A stretch of 42,343 nucleotides of DNA from Candidatus Dojkabacteria bacterium (GCA_023229785.1 JALNYV010000018.1:1-42343), one strand, 5' to 3'; positions 1-5,142 are shown, counted from the first letter of the stretch. Notes: a model not told the origin generated them from the sequence alone. Numbers and translations are program-made.

Positions 1-114
1 AACAATTTAATTATTTAAAAAATAAAATAAAATAATTAACAAAAATAACTGAAAAAATGTCTTGACATTACTAATCAAAATGGTATAATGGAAAGGTAAT
101 GGAATGTCGCACAA
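1..114. repeat. Left copy of 114-bp terminal direct repeat
   Basis: Bases 1-114 are identical to 42125-42238, after which the two copies diverge. The first 35 bases correspond to the 3' end of the integrase gene, which is complete only at the right end; the rest holds a consensus promoter and the first 19 transcribed bases of the leader RNA. A circular or concatemeric phage genome, or an att site, would explain an integrase tail at the left edge. The repeat may extend left beyond the window. Confidence 0.95.
62..89 (+). promoter_or_regulatory. Consensus sigma-70 promoter, early leader
   Basis: TTGACA (62-67), a 16-bp spacer and TATAAT (84-89): both hexamers are perfect. Transcription should start near 95-96 and run rightward into the leader RNA and early genes. 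The whole promoter lies inside the terminal repeat, so a second copy exists at 42186-42213. Confidence 0.9.
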
Positions 115-189
115 ACACAAAAGTGCGATAAAAGGCACAAACAAGCCAATATATAACAGCCCATTACAAATAAAGTAATGGGTTTTTTT
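96..189 (+). ncRNA. Short leader RNA (about 94 nt) ending at an intrinsic terminator
   Basis: It runs from the promoter at 62-89 to the terminator at 160-189. It has a 5' hairpin, TCGCAC (107-112) with GTGCGA (123-128). Its first bases (96-102, GTAATGG) equal the 3' arm of its own terminator, so the 5' end could compete for CCCATTAC (160-167). Bases 96-114 are complementary to 264-280, in the loop of the next stem-loop. No convincing ORF lies inside. Likely a regulatory RNA or attenuator in front of the early operon; function is inferred. Confidence 0.75.
160..189 (+). terminator. Rho-independent terminator of the leader RNA
   Basis: A perfect 8-bp stem CCCATTAC/GTAATGGG (160-167/175-182) with a 7-nt A-rich loop is followed by seven T residues (183-189). 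It lies before the first early gene, so early expression requires read-through or another promoter. Confidence 0.9.
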
Positions 190-210
190 AAAGGCAAAAA
201 CAAAAAGGGC

Positions 211-219
211 TGTGGATAA
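211..219 (-). other. Perfect DnaA-box sequence
   Basis: TGTGGATAA is the reverse complement of the consensus DnaA box TTATCCACA. It sits in the untranslated leader beside the short RNA. A second perfect box lies at 19874-19882. A single box does not make an origin, but the AT-rich, structured leader is a plausible place for replication control. Confidence 0.4.
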
Positions 220-234
220 CTTATTTCTATCTAT

Positions 235-296
235 CTACAAACCAGCAATTTCACAGCCTCAAGTTGTGCGATTCCATTACAAACGCTGGTTTGTAG
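235..296 (+). promoter_or_regulatory. Stem-loop presenting an antisense loop to the leader RNA
   Basis: A perfect 12-bp stem, 235-246 with 285-296, encloses a 38-nt loop. Loop bases 264-280 (TTGTGCGATTCCATTAC) are complementary to 96-104 and 107-114 of the leader RNA, 17 pairs with a 2-nt bulge. CACAGCC (252-258) in the loop can also pair with GGCTGTG upstream (208-214). It lies just before the first early gene and looks like the target of the short RNA. Confidence 0.75.
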
Positions 297-311
297 GTAC
301 ATAAAAACACA

Positions 312-491
312 ATGACAACAGAGCAAACAAAAAAAGAAACCAAGTTTATAACAAGTTACGGCACTGACTTAACAGAAGCCAAAAGTAGAGACCAAGAACA
401 CTGGTTAAAAGTATGCCTCTTCTTCCTAACACTGCTGATAACGGCATTTATAATCGCGGTATCAATGCTGACAACACAAACAATTTTATAA
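312..491 (+). CDS. Small membrane protein, first early gene
   Basis: 59 residues. The N-terminal 30 are polar and charged; one long hydrophobic segment, about residues 32-53 (starting LKVCLFFLTLL), predicts a single C-terminal transmembrane helix (tail-anchored topology). The ATG at 312 follows the leader stem-loop by 15 bases and no strong SD is visible. No family is recognised. As the first gene behind a regulated leader it may act early at the membrane, for example in superinfection exclusion; that is inference only. Confidence 0.65.
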   Translation: MTTEQTKKETKFITSYGTDLTEAKSRDQEHWLKVCLFFLTLLITAFIIAVSMLTTQTIL

Positions 492-511
492 ATTTAATAA
501 GGAGAAAAAAA

Positions 512-772
512 ATGAGCAAAGAAATTTCGTTCGAACAAGGTTTAAAAAACTTTGACGATGCAATCGCAAAGTTAAATGAAACAGGTAAACAACTAACAGA
601 GGACGTTCTAAGACAAGAGAAACTAGCTAACGACTTAGAAACAGCACAAGACATTATCCACGAACAGAAACAATGGGAAAACGATGGAATGACAGAGAAC
701 GAACTAAGAGACTTGCAAATTGACGGAGCGAATGAAGCAAGAACAGGTGAAGTTGGTAAATGTATAAGCTAA
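512..772 (+). CDS. Hypothetical coiled-coil protein
   Basis: 86 residues starting MSKEISFEQG. The start at 512 is chosen because a strong SD (AAGGAG, 500-505) lies at good distance; the same frame is open upstream from 413, but that part overlaps the preceding gene in another frame. The sequence is mostly helical and charged, with a likely coiled coil around residues 10-55 and an acidic C-terminus. The N-terminal pattern (FEQGLKNFDDAIAKLNE) recalls exonuclease VII small subunit-like helices, but the similarity is too weak to name it. Confidence 0.7.
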   Translation: MSKEISFEQGLKNFDDAIAKLNETGKQLTEDVLRQEKLANDLETAQDIIHEQKQWENDGMTENELRDLQIDGANEARTGEVGKCIS

Positions 773-789
773 TAAATAACTAGAAACAT

Positions 790-969
790 ATGAGCCAAGA
801 TAATTATAACGCTGGTGCTTATTGGGAAGCACGTAAAAACGAAGTGTTTGCCAAACTATGCAATGAAAATAAGGATTGGGCTAATTATGACACAGGCGAT
901 ATATATGAACACGCACAGGAAATTGTAGAAGCAGAAATTGAAAAAAATAAAGATTACGCAAATGATTAA
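790..969 (+). CDS. Hypothetical small acidic protein
   Basis: 59 residues starting MSQDNYNAG, rich in Asn, Asp and Glu, with no membrane segment and no known motif. It contains NKDWANY, and two later early genes end in D-NKDW-(L/I). The gene overlaps the next one by 8 bases, as expected for translational coupling. Function unknown. Confidence 0.6.
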   Translation: MSQDNYNAGAYWEARKNEVFAKLCNENKDWANYDTGDIYEHAQEIVEAEIEKNKDYAND

Positions 970-1246
970 AACAATTTATTTTGAAAGAGGAACTCAACTC
1001 GATAAACATCTCGGCTCTAAATATCGCTTTGAGAGTATAAAGATCGGAGCAACAGCAGACACATTTAAAGAAGCTCAAAAGGAAGTAGAAAAGAACATCG
1101 CTGAATATATTGCTGAACTTAAAGGAAAGGAAGAACAAGCAGAACTAGCAAGGAAAGCAGAAGAGAATAAGTTTGGTATTAATGAGCCTAAAGAAAGTGG
1201 AACAGCTAAAGGAATTAGAGAATTTAAAACAGCTAAATTAAAATAA
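962..1246 (+). CDS. Hypothetical protein
   Basis: 94 residues from the ATG at 962 (MIKTIYFERG), which overlaps the stop of the previous gene; an in-frame ATG at 938 is less likely because it lies deep inside that gene. The N-terminal half looks alpha/beta (IYFERG, SIKIGATAD); residues 45-75 are a charged helix rich in Glu, Lys and Ala. Its stop shares a base with the next ATG (TAATG). No family recognised; it belongs to the early operon. Confidence 0.65.
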   Translation: MIKTIYFERGTQLDKHLGSKYRFESIKIGATADTFKEAQKEVEKNIAEYIAELKGKEEQAELARKAEENKFGINEPKESGTAKGIREFKTAKLK

Positions 1247-1605
1247 TGAAACTAACAATCAAAAAACAACTAACTAATAACGTGTTAGAAGTAGAAATTG
1301 ATGAACGTGATGATAAGGAAGCCTTAGCGAAAGCAACAGTCTTTATGCAAAAGGACGTCTGCGGACTATGCAAGAGCGATGACATTACTTGGGAAAGTAA
1401 CAAAGGACAAAACGAAAAAGGAAGTTTTACCTATATCAAACGCAGATGTAATAAATGCAACGCCACATCCACACTCGGAAGTTACAAGACAGGCGGCTTC
1501 TTCTGGAAAGCATTTGAGATATATAATCCAAATCCGATGGCACCAATTGGAACAGTCCAGCAAAAACCCATCCCTGGTGCTGAACCACCAATGACAGAAT
1601 ATTAA
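1246..1605 (+). CDS. Zinc-ribbon protein
   Basis: 119 residues. Two Cys pairs, CGLC (about residues 39-42) and CNKC (about 68-71), form a four-Cys zinc ribbon, followed by the segment LGSYKTGGFFWKAFEIY. Phage proteins with this layout, a ribbon then an aromatic and glycine-rich tail, often bind nucleic acid, so a DNA-binding role is plausible but inferred. The N-terminal 35 residues look like a beta strand plus helix. Translation is probably coupled to the upstream gene through TAATG. Confidence 0.75.
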   Translation: MKLTIKKQLTNNVLEVEIDERDDKEALAKATVFMQKDVCGLCKSDDITWESNKGQNEKGSFTYIKRRCNKCNATSTLGSYKTGGFFWKAFEIYNPNPMAPIGTVQQKPIPGAEPPMTEY

Positions 1606-1618
1606 TTAATATAAAACT

Positions 1619-2179
1619 ATGAACGATTATAAAAAAAGTGGACATATAAATGGTTTCTTGCACATAGAAGGGAATCTGATATTAACGGGAGATTTAACTG
1701 TTGAAAAAGAAATAAAAGTAGCTGGTCATATTGATTGCCAAGGAGACTTGATTAAAGCAGAATACTCGATTAAAGCAGGATACTGGATTGAAGCAGGAGG
1801 CTCGATTGAAGCAGGAGGCTGGATTAAAGCAGGATACTGGATTGAAGCAGGAGGCTCGATTGAAGCAGGATACTCGATTGAAGCAGGAGGCTCGATTGAA
1901 GCAGAAGACTCGATTAAAGCAGGAGACTCGGTACTTGCTCAATTATTTATCGAATGTAAAACAACTCTCAAAGCAAAATTATATATCTATGCTGGGATAG
2001 TAACTTGGAGAGAACTTGAAGAAGAGGATAAGATAATCACCTGTGGAAAATTAGAATCAGGTGAAATTAAATACGGAGAATTGGTTGAAACTGGAATAGA
2101 AGATGAAACAGAAAAGAAATGTTGCAACCATTCACGCACTGATTATAGATTTTGTCCAAATTGCGGTATTGAACTTTAA
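1619..2179 (+). CDS. Hexapeptide-repeat beta-helix protein with C-terminal zinc ribbon
   Basis: 186 residues. The middle, about residues 45-104, is ten near-perfect six-residue units of the form I-(K/E)-A-G-(Y/G)-(S/W), with weaker flanking units such as VLAQLF and IECKTT. A six-residue period with one aliphatic per unit fits a left-handed or bactofilin-like beta-helix. The C-terminus has CCNH then CPNC, a zinc ribbon. The repeats are also near-identical in DNA (18-bp units, 1751-1930), so the array probably grew by recent duplication. A polymer-forming or scaffold role is inference. Confidence 0.75.
   Translation: MNDYKKSGHINGFLHIEGNLILTGDLTVEKEIKVAGHIDCQGDLIKAEYSIKAGYWIEAGGSIEAGGWIKAGYWIEAGGSIEAGYSIEAGGSIEAEDSIKAGDSVLAQLFIECKTTLKAKLYIYAGIVTWRELEEEDKIITCGKLESGEIKYGELVETGIEDETEKKCCNHSRTDYRFCPNCGIEL
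1751..1930 (+). repeat. Ten tandem 18-bp repeats inside a coding region
   Basis: Units follow ATT(A/G)AAGCAG(G/A)A(G/T)(G/A)CT(C/G)G without interruption. The period is a multiple of three, so copy-number change keeps the frame. Because the units lack stop codons in other frames, spurious open frames appear on both strands here. Confidence 0.95.
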
Positions 2180-2204
2180 TTATAAATTGCTAATTTGTAC
2201 GTCC

Positions 2205-2361
2205 GAGCCAAGTCTGCAATACACTTTTGCATAAAAGTAGTATCTGGGAGGGTGCAAGACGGCAAGTTGGCTTCTATCAGCTTAGTCCGCAACTATGGAC
2301 AGCTACCGCCAAAATAGCGGTAGGCTAGCGAGTTTCATTTTCTCGCTAGCTGACAGAAGCT
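2205..2361 (+). ncRNA. Structured RNA with cloverleaf-like four-way junction
   Basis: A closing helix 2270-2282 with 2348-2360 (12 pairs, one A-C mismatch) encloses three hairpins: 2285-2288/2297-2300 (8-nt loop), 2304-2309/2317-2322 (6 bp, 7-nt loop) and 2325-2332/2342-2349 (8 bp, 9-nt loop). The topology is that of a tRNA, but there is no T-loop consensus and no usable anticodon. The upstream part (2205-2269) has further pairings, such as TGCAA/TTGCA. It fills the gap between two genes. No family recognised. Confidence 0.7.
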
Positions 2362-2395
2362 AAACCTTAGAAATTAATAGACATTAATTTCCGTT

Positions 2396-2656
2396 ATGAA
2401 AAACAATCATTCTCAAATATACAAATTCTATCTCACTGATAAGAGAGATAGTAAGAAACAAATAAAACGCATTAAGAAAATGCATTACAAGAGAGGCTAT
2501 GGCAAAAACACATCTGATGGCGAAGAACACCACAAATGGATGTTAAAACTACTACAAGACCGTTATAACGTTAAATTTAAGAACGAGGAAGGCTGGAGAG
2601 AGTATCTAAGAGATTATAAATATTACTTAATTAAATATTGGAGGAATAAATGCTAA
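2396..2656 (+). CDS. Hypothetical basic protein
   Basis: 86 residues, very rich in Lys, Arg and Tyr, including a KKQIKRIKKMHYKRGYGK stretch near residues 20-38. It is likely a nucleic-acid-binding or structural small protein, but no family is recognised. The start is the first ATG after the structured RNA, without a clear SD. Its end overlaps the next gene by 7 bases. Confidence 0.65.
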   Translation: MKNNHSQIYKFYLTDKRDSKKQIKRIKKMHYKRGYGKNTSDGEEHHKWMLKLLQDRYNVKFKNEEGWREYLRDYKYYLIKYWRNKC

Positions 2657-2829
2657 CAATTTATCAAGAAATCGAATTATTAAAAGAGGCGATTATTGAA
2701 TTGAGCTCTCAATTAGATAGAGCTTGGTATGAAATTGATGAGATACGCGGGCATAATGAGACATGGGAGAAAACAGAACATATTGAAGAGCGTATAAGCG
2801 AGATATTAGGTGTGGATGATAATAACTAA
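2650..2829 (+). CDS. Hypothetical small helical protein
   Basis: 59 residues starting MLTIYQEIELLKEAI. Heptad-like spacing of Leu and Ile over most of its length suggests a coiled coil. It begins inside the 3' end of the preceding gene, where GAGGAATAAATG carries a usable SD. Acidic, no membrane segment, function unknown. Confidence 0.65.
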   Translation: MLTIYQEIELLKEAIIELSSQLDRAWYEIDEIRGHNETWEKTEHIEERISEILGVDDNN

Positions 2830-2838
2830 TTTAAACAA

Positions 2839-3063
2839 ATGACATTAATGACAAAATTAGAAGAAGATATTATGAAGTCGTTTTTTACTGTTTTATCTAA
2901 GAACAAATATGAACAGTTAAAAAAGGGGAAATGGTACAAACTGAGTTTACAATTTCGTATGCCAAATGAGAAATATATTGATTATAAAGGTACTCAAATA
3001 ACAAAAGATGATTGGTGCAAAATCGAAATGTCAGTAAAAGATAAATGCAAGGTTACTAAATAA
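2839..3063 (+). CDS. Hypothetical protein
   Basis: 74 residues from the first ATG; in-frame ATGs at 2851 and 2869 are alternatives, the last giving MKSFFTVLSKNKYEQL. The core FFTVLSKNKYEQLKKGKWYKL is reminiscent of small phage regulatory or nucleotide-associated proteins, but nothing is diagnostic. No SD is evident. It sits in the same close-packed early run. Confidence 0.6.
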   Translation: MTLMTKLEEDIMKSFFTVLSKNKYEQLKKGKWYKLSLQFRMPNEKYIDYKGTQITKDDWCKIEMSVKDKCKVTK

Positions 3064-3072
3064 TTTAAAAAT

Positions 3073-3243
3073 ATGATTAACACATACACTGGATTCTTTT
3101 GTTCAGAATGTGGAGAAGAAATACAATTTTTTGACGACAGGCAATTGAAATATTGCATTCATTATCCTTCTCGCCCAGAACCAGCAGATAATTATCTTAA
3201 TAATGATTTTCCAGATATTATGAAAGATTTATTTAATAGATAA
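3073..3243 (+). CDS. Putative zinc-finger microprotein
   Basis: 56 residues. CSEC (residues 9-12) and YCIHY (about 30-34) could supply three Cys and one His for a zinc site. The rest is acidic with Asn and Asp near the end. It ends just before the hairpin-tRNA array. Function unknown; one of many small Cys-pair proteins in the early region. Confidence 0.6.
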   Translation: MINTYTGFFCSECGEEIQFFDDRQLKYCIHYPSRPEPADNYLNNDFPDIMKDLFNR

Positions 3244-3254
3244 ATAATAGTAAT

Positions 3255-3326
3255 TCTCACCAAGCGGGAAGCCGTTCAGCGTTAACCGTAATTGGTTATG
3301 GCGTTGAGGTTTCCTGCTTAGTGAGA
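3255..3326 (+). ncRNA. Long hairpin I of the tRNA array
   Basis: A 16-position stem, 3255-3270 with 3311-3326, has 14 Watson-Crick pairs, one G-U and one C-A mismatch. An inner hairpin is built on TAACC/GGTTA (3283-3287/3294-3298). The outer arm CTCACCAAGC/GCTTAGTGAG recurs in hairpin II with the same mismatch. There is no T-run, so it is not a terminator. It directly precedes the tRNA gene. Confidence 0.7.
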
Positions 3327-3331
3327 GTTAA

Positions 3332-3403
3332 GCCGAAGTAGCTCATCGGTAGAGCAGTCGTCCGAAGAGCGACGGGTAAATAGTTCGACTCTATTCTTCG
3401 GCA
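3332..3403 (+). tRNA. tRNA-Phe (anticodon GAA)
   Basis: The full cloverleaf is readable: acceptor GCCGAAG/CTTCGGC (3332-3338/3396-3402), D-arm GCTC/GAGC, anticodon stem GTCGT/GCGAC with loop CCGAAGA, variable GGGTA, and T-arm AATAG-TTCGACT-CTATT. The anticodon GAA is at 3364-3366. Position 33 is C rather than the near-universal U, which is odd for a translating tRNA. CCA is not encoded. Confidence 0.85.
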
Positions 3404-3409
3404 GTTAGT

Positions 3410-3490
3410 TCTCACCAAGCAGGGGCTACAAATTTTCAATTGGGAGTCGATCCCCGATTGAATGAATTCCAATTAGCCTCTGCTTAGTGA
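3410..3490 (+). ncRNA. Long hairpin II of the tRNA array
   Basis: The stem 3412-3428 with 3474-3490 has 15 Watson-Crick pairs, one G-U and one C-A mismatch. Inside it, TTCAATTGGG pairs with CCCCGATTGAA around an 8-nt loop. The outer arm repeats hairpin I (TTCTCACCAAGC). A further 8-bp hairpin, TTAGTTAC/GTAACTAA (3494-3501/3518-3525), follows. The repeated AGTTAGTT words (3403, 3492, 3532) mark a duplicated module. Confidence 0.7.
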
Positions 3491-3549
3491 AAGTTAGTTA
3501 CTATCTTCTATCAAATTGTAACTAAATGAGAAGTTAGTTCTCTTTAATG

Positions 3550-3729
3550 CTTAGTCAAGATGGCGGAATAGGTAGACGATATAACTCTTTTATTTGACGT
3601 AATAGCTAGGTTAGAGTTATTGCAATCTAGCTGACAAATAATACTGCAAGGTGACAATGCTAGTTAATCGCAAAGTTGAAAAACATTGAAGATTGATTAT
3701 CTAGCCAAATCCTTGCCCTTGACTAAGCG
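3550..3729 (+). ncRNA. Oversized tRNA-Leu-like RNA
   Basis: A perfect 11-bp closing stem GCTTAGTCAAG/CTTGACTAAGC (3550-3560/3719-3729) is followed by a D-arm segment (3561-3579, ATGGCGGAATAGGTAGACG) very close to that of bacterial tRNA-Leu. The other arms are enlarged: TTATTTG/CAAATAA (3591-3597/3636-3642) with AGCTAG/CTAGCT inside, and GCAAGG/CCTTGC (3647-3652/3712-3717) with GCTAG/CTAGC inside. ATAACTCT (3582-3589) can pair with AGAGTTAT (3614-3621) as a pseudoknot. No normal T-loop is seen. It could be a tRNA with an insertion or a tRNA mimic. Confidence 0.6.
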
Positions 3730-3746
3730 TTTAAGCGAATAAAAAT

Positions 3747-3980
3747 ATGAAGAAATTATTTATAAAAATCTTAATCTGGTTATTCAACAAATACGCTTTT
3801 GATTACTGGGTTGACGAACAACAGGAAGAGGAGAAAAGAAGAGTTATGAAAAAAGAGCTTTTAAAAACAGATGATGAATATGAAGTATTTATGATAGATA
3901 AGAGTCAAGAATCTCAAAGAGAAGCTTATGAAGTTGGTTTTGATGATGGCGTTGAGCGAACTTTAGAAGAGGGTATTTAA
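3747..3980 (+). CDS. Hypothetical small protein with N-terminal hydrophobic segment
   Basis: 77 residues. Residues 2-19 (KKLFIKILIWLFNKYAF) are amphipathic to hydrophobic and could anchor the protein to a membrane; the remainder is strongly acidic (for example QQEEEKRR, DDEYEVF). It starts 17 bases after the tRNA-Leu-like RNA. No family recognised. Confidence 0.65.
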   Translation: MKKLFIKILIWLFNKYAFDYWVDEQQEEEKRRVMKKELLKTDDEYEVFMIDKSQESQREAYEVGFDDGVERTLEEGI

Positions 3981-3999
3981 GTAAATTTAATAAAACAAT

Positions 4000-4308
4000 A
4001 TGAAAACAAAAATTACGGAAAGATATGTAAGAATAGAAGAATTAAATAAAAAAGAGATTACAAGAAGAGAAGCAGTTTTATTATTTATTTTTGAACACCC
4101 TGAATACAAAATTATAAACGCATATAAACAATATGAAAGTAATAAGAAAATAAACATTTTAAATAAAGGTGGATTACTCAGAGAAAAAGCAAAAAAAGCA
4201 CAGGAACTCAGAAAGCGAGGATTTTCCCTAAGAAATATCGCTCATCAGATGGGTAATGTTAGCCATGAACACGTGAGATATTTATTAAAGTTAAATTTTA
4301 ATAACTAA
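4000..4308 (+). CDS. Putative helix-turn-helix protein
   Basis: 102 residues, basic. The C-terminal third (about residues 67-97, KAQELRKRGFSLRNIAHQMG then HVRYLL) has the spacing of a resolvase- or sigma-like helix-turn-helix, with a turn at GFS. The N-terminal part is helical and charged. It is the best candidate transcription regulator in the early region; no classical CI/Cro repressor is visible elsewhere. Family assignment is inference. It ends 1 base before the next ATG. Confidence 0.6.
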   Translation: MKTKITERYVRIEELNKKEITRREAVLLFIFEHPEYKIINAYKQYESNKKINILNKGGLLREKAKKAQELRKRGFSLRNIAHQMGNVSHEHVRYLLKLNFNN

Positions 4309-4309
4309 T

Positions 4310-4495
4310 ATGCCTAAACATATCTGTAAAAACTGCGATTGGTATTACGAGAATATGAAGTATTGCTCGCTTGTTAAACTTGATGAATGCGAAAGCACTG
4401 AAGACGGCATATTCGTAAAGACTAACCACACCAAGAAAGAGGTAATAGTCGGCTCTAACTTCGGCTGTATACATTTTAAATCAAAAGAAATATGA
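4310..4495 (+). CDS. Cysteine-rich small protein, probable metal binding
   Basis: 61 residues. CKNC (residues 6-9), YC at 18-19, C27 and the final FGCIHF fit a pattern seen in small phage proteins of the form C-x2-C-x(n)-C-x(n)-GC-x-H, probably zinc binding. The stop overlaps the next start as ATGA. Function unknown. Confidence 0.7.
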   Translation: MPKHICKNCDWYYENMKYCSLVKLDECESTEDGIFVKTNHTKKEVIVGSNFGCIHFKSKEI

Positions 4496-4641
4496 AGAAA
4501 CGTAAACGATATGGTCATCAATATAACTGCCCCAAATGTGGTATGAAGATAGGCTGGCAGACAAAATACAGTTCCGAAATAAAAGTTGAGAAGAAGTGTA
4601 GATGTCTTTTAAGAGGATACTACGAAATAGATATAGCTTAA
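4492..4641 (+). CDS. Zinc-ribbon microprotein
   Basis: 49 residues starting MKKRKRYGHQYNCPKCGMK. CPKC (13-16) and CRC near 36-38 can form a small zinc ribbon; the N-terminus is highly basic. The ATGA overlap with the upstream gene supports translation. Its last codons run into a stretch (4633-4653) resembling a tRNA D-arm (GCTTAATCGGTTAGAAC), next to the structured RNA that follows. Confidence 0.65.
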   Translation: MKKRKRYGHQYNCPKCGMKIGWQTKYSSEIKVEKKCRCLLRGYYEIDIA

Positions 4642-4655
4642 TCGGTTAGAACAAT

Positions 4656-4861
4656 AGAATAGTGGAGCGTATCAGTTGTGGCTCTTAAAAAACATCACTG
4701 ACAAACTACTTTAATAGGTGAATATCTAAACCCCATAGCGAAAGCTGTAGCTTATTAAAGAGTTATCTACCATACACCCAAAAGACTAACTATAAATACA
4801 GGCTAGTCGGGAAGGCTAGGCGTCAACGCTTAGTGAGGTGTAGCCCTAGATAAACTATTCT
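4656..4861 (+). ncRNA. Novel structured RNA family, copy A
   Basis: An 8-bp closing helix AGAATAGT/ACTATTCT (4656-4663/4854-4861) encloses a hairpin GAGC/GCTC (4665-4668/4681-4684) with a 12-nt loop GTATCAGTTGTG. Then come AAAACATCAC, a small TCAC/GTGA hairpin, TACAGGC (4797-4803) and GAGGTGTA (4835-4842). Copy B (14360-14560) has the same blocks in the same order, while the helices differ in sequence but still pair. Downstream, 4862-4926 ends in a CCC/GGG hairpin before the next gene. No known RNA class recognised. Confidence 0.8.
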
Positions 4862-4926
4862 TACATAAAAGGTGCTACAACTTCGCCCACTAATATGGGG
4901 GAAGAAGATAAGATAATGGTAAATAT

Positions 4927-5142
4927 ATGAACGACATCAAACAAAGACTATTAATAGAAGGCACAAGAAAGCGTGAAGATATACTCTATTGTATGCGTCA
5001 GTTAAAGAACCATAAATGGACGTTAGCTCAATATCAACACGTAATGACTAAGAACATAGAGAACTTAAATAAAAAGAAGCATCCGCCTTTAACAGATAAA
5101 GAAATAGATAAGTTATTAAGCGATAACAAGGACTGGTTATGA
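4927..5142 (+). CDS. Hypothetical protein upstream of methyltransferase
   Basis: 71 residues, basic and helical (MNDIKQRLLIEG), ending in LLSDNKDWL. The stop overlaps the methyltransferase start (ATGA), so the two are probably co-translated. The C-terminal D-NKDW motif recurs at the end of that methyltransferase. No family recognised. It follows structured RNA A by 65 bases. Confidence 0.65.
   Translation: MNDIKQRLLIEGTRKREDILYCMRQLKNHKWTLAQYQHVMTKNIENLNKKKHPPLTDKEIDKLLSDNKDWL

Noticed and set aside
1694..1942. Long minus-strand frame (repeating SCFNR) opposite the beta-helix gene
   Set aside because: It arises because the 18-bp repeats lack stops in several frames; composition follows the repeat only.
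1788..2000. Second plus-strand frame in the repeat (KQEAGLKQ type)
   Set aside because: Same repeat artefact, out of frame with the clear gene and without a start signal.
3255..3326. Rho-independent terminator
   Set aside because: Long stem but no T-run follows, and it is directly in front of a tRNA.
4656..4861. Self-splicing intron in a tRNA or gene
   Set aside because: A tRNA D-arm-like stretch precedes it, but no matching 3' half or acceptor complement was found and copy B has no tRNA context, so intron status is not supported.
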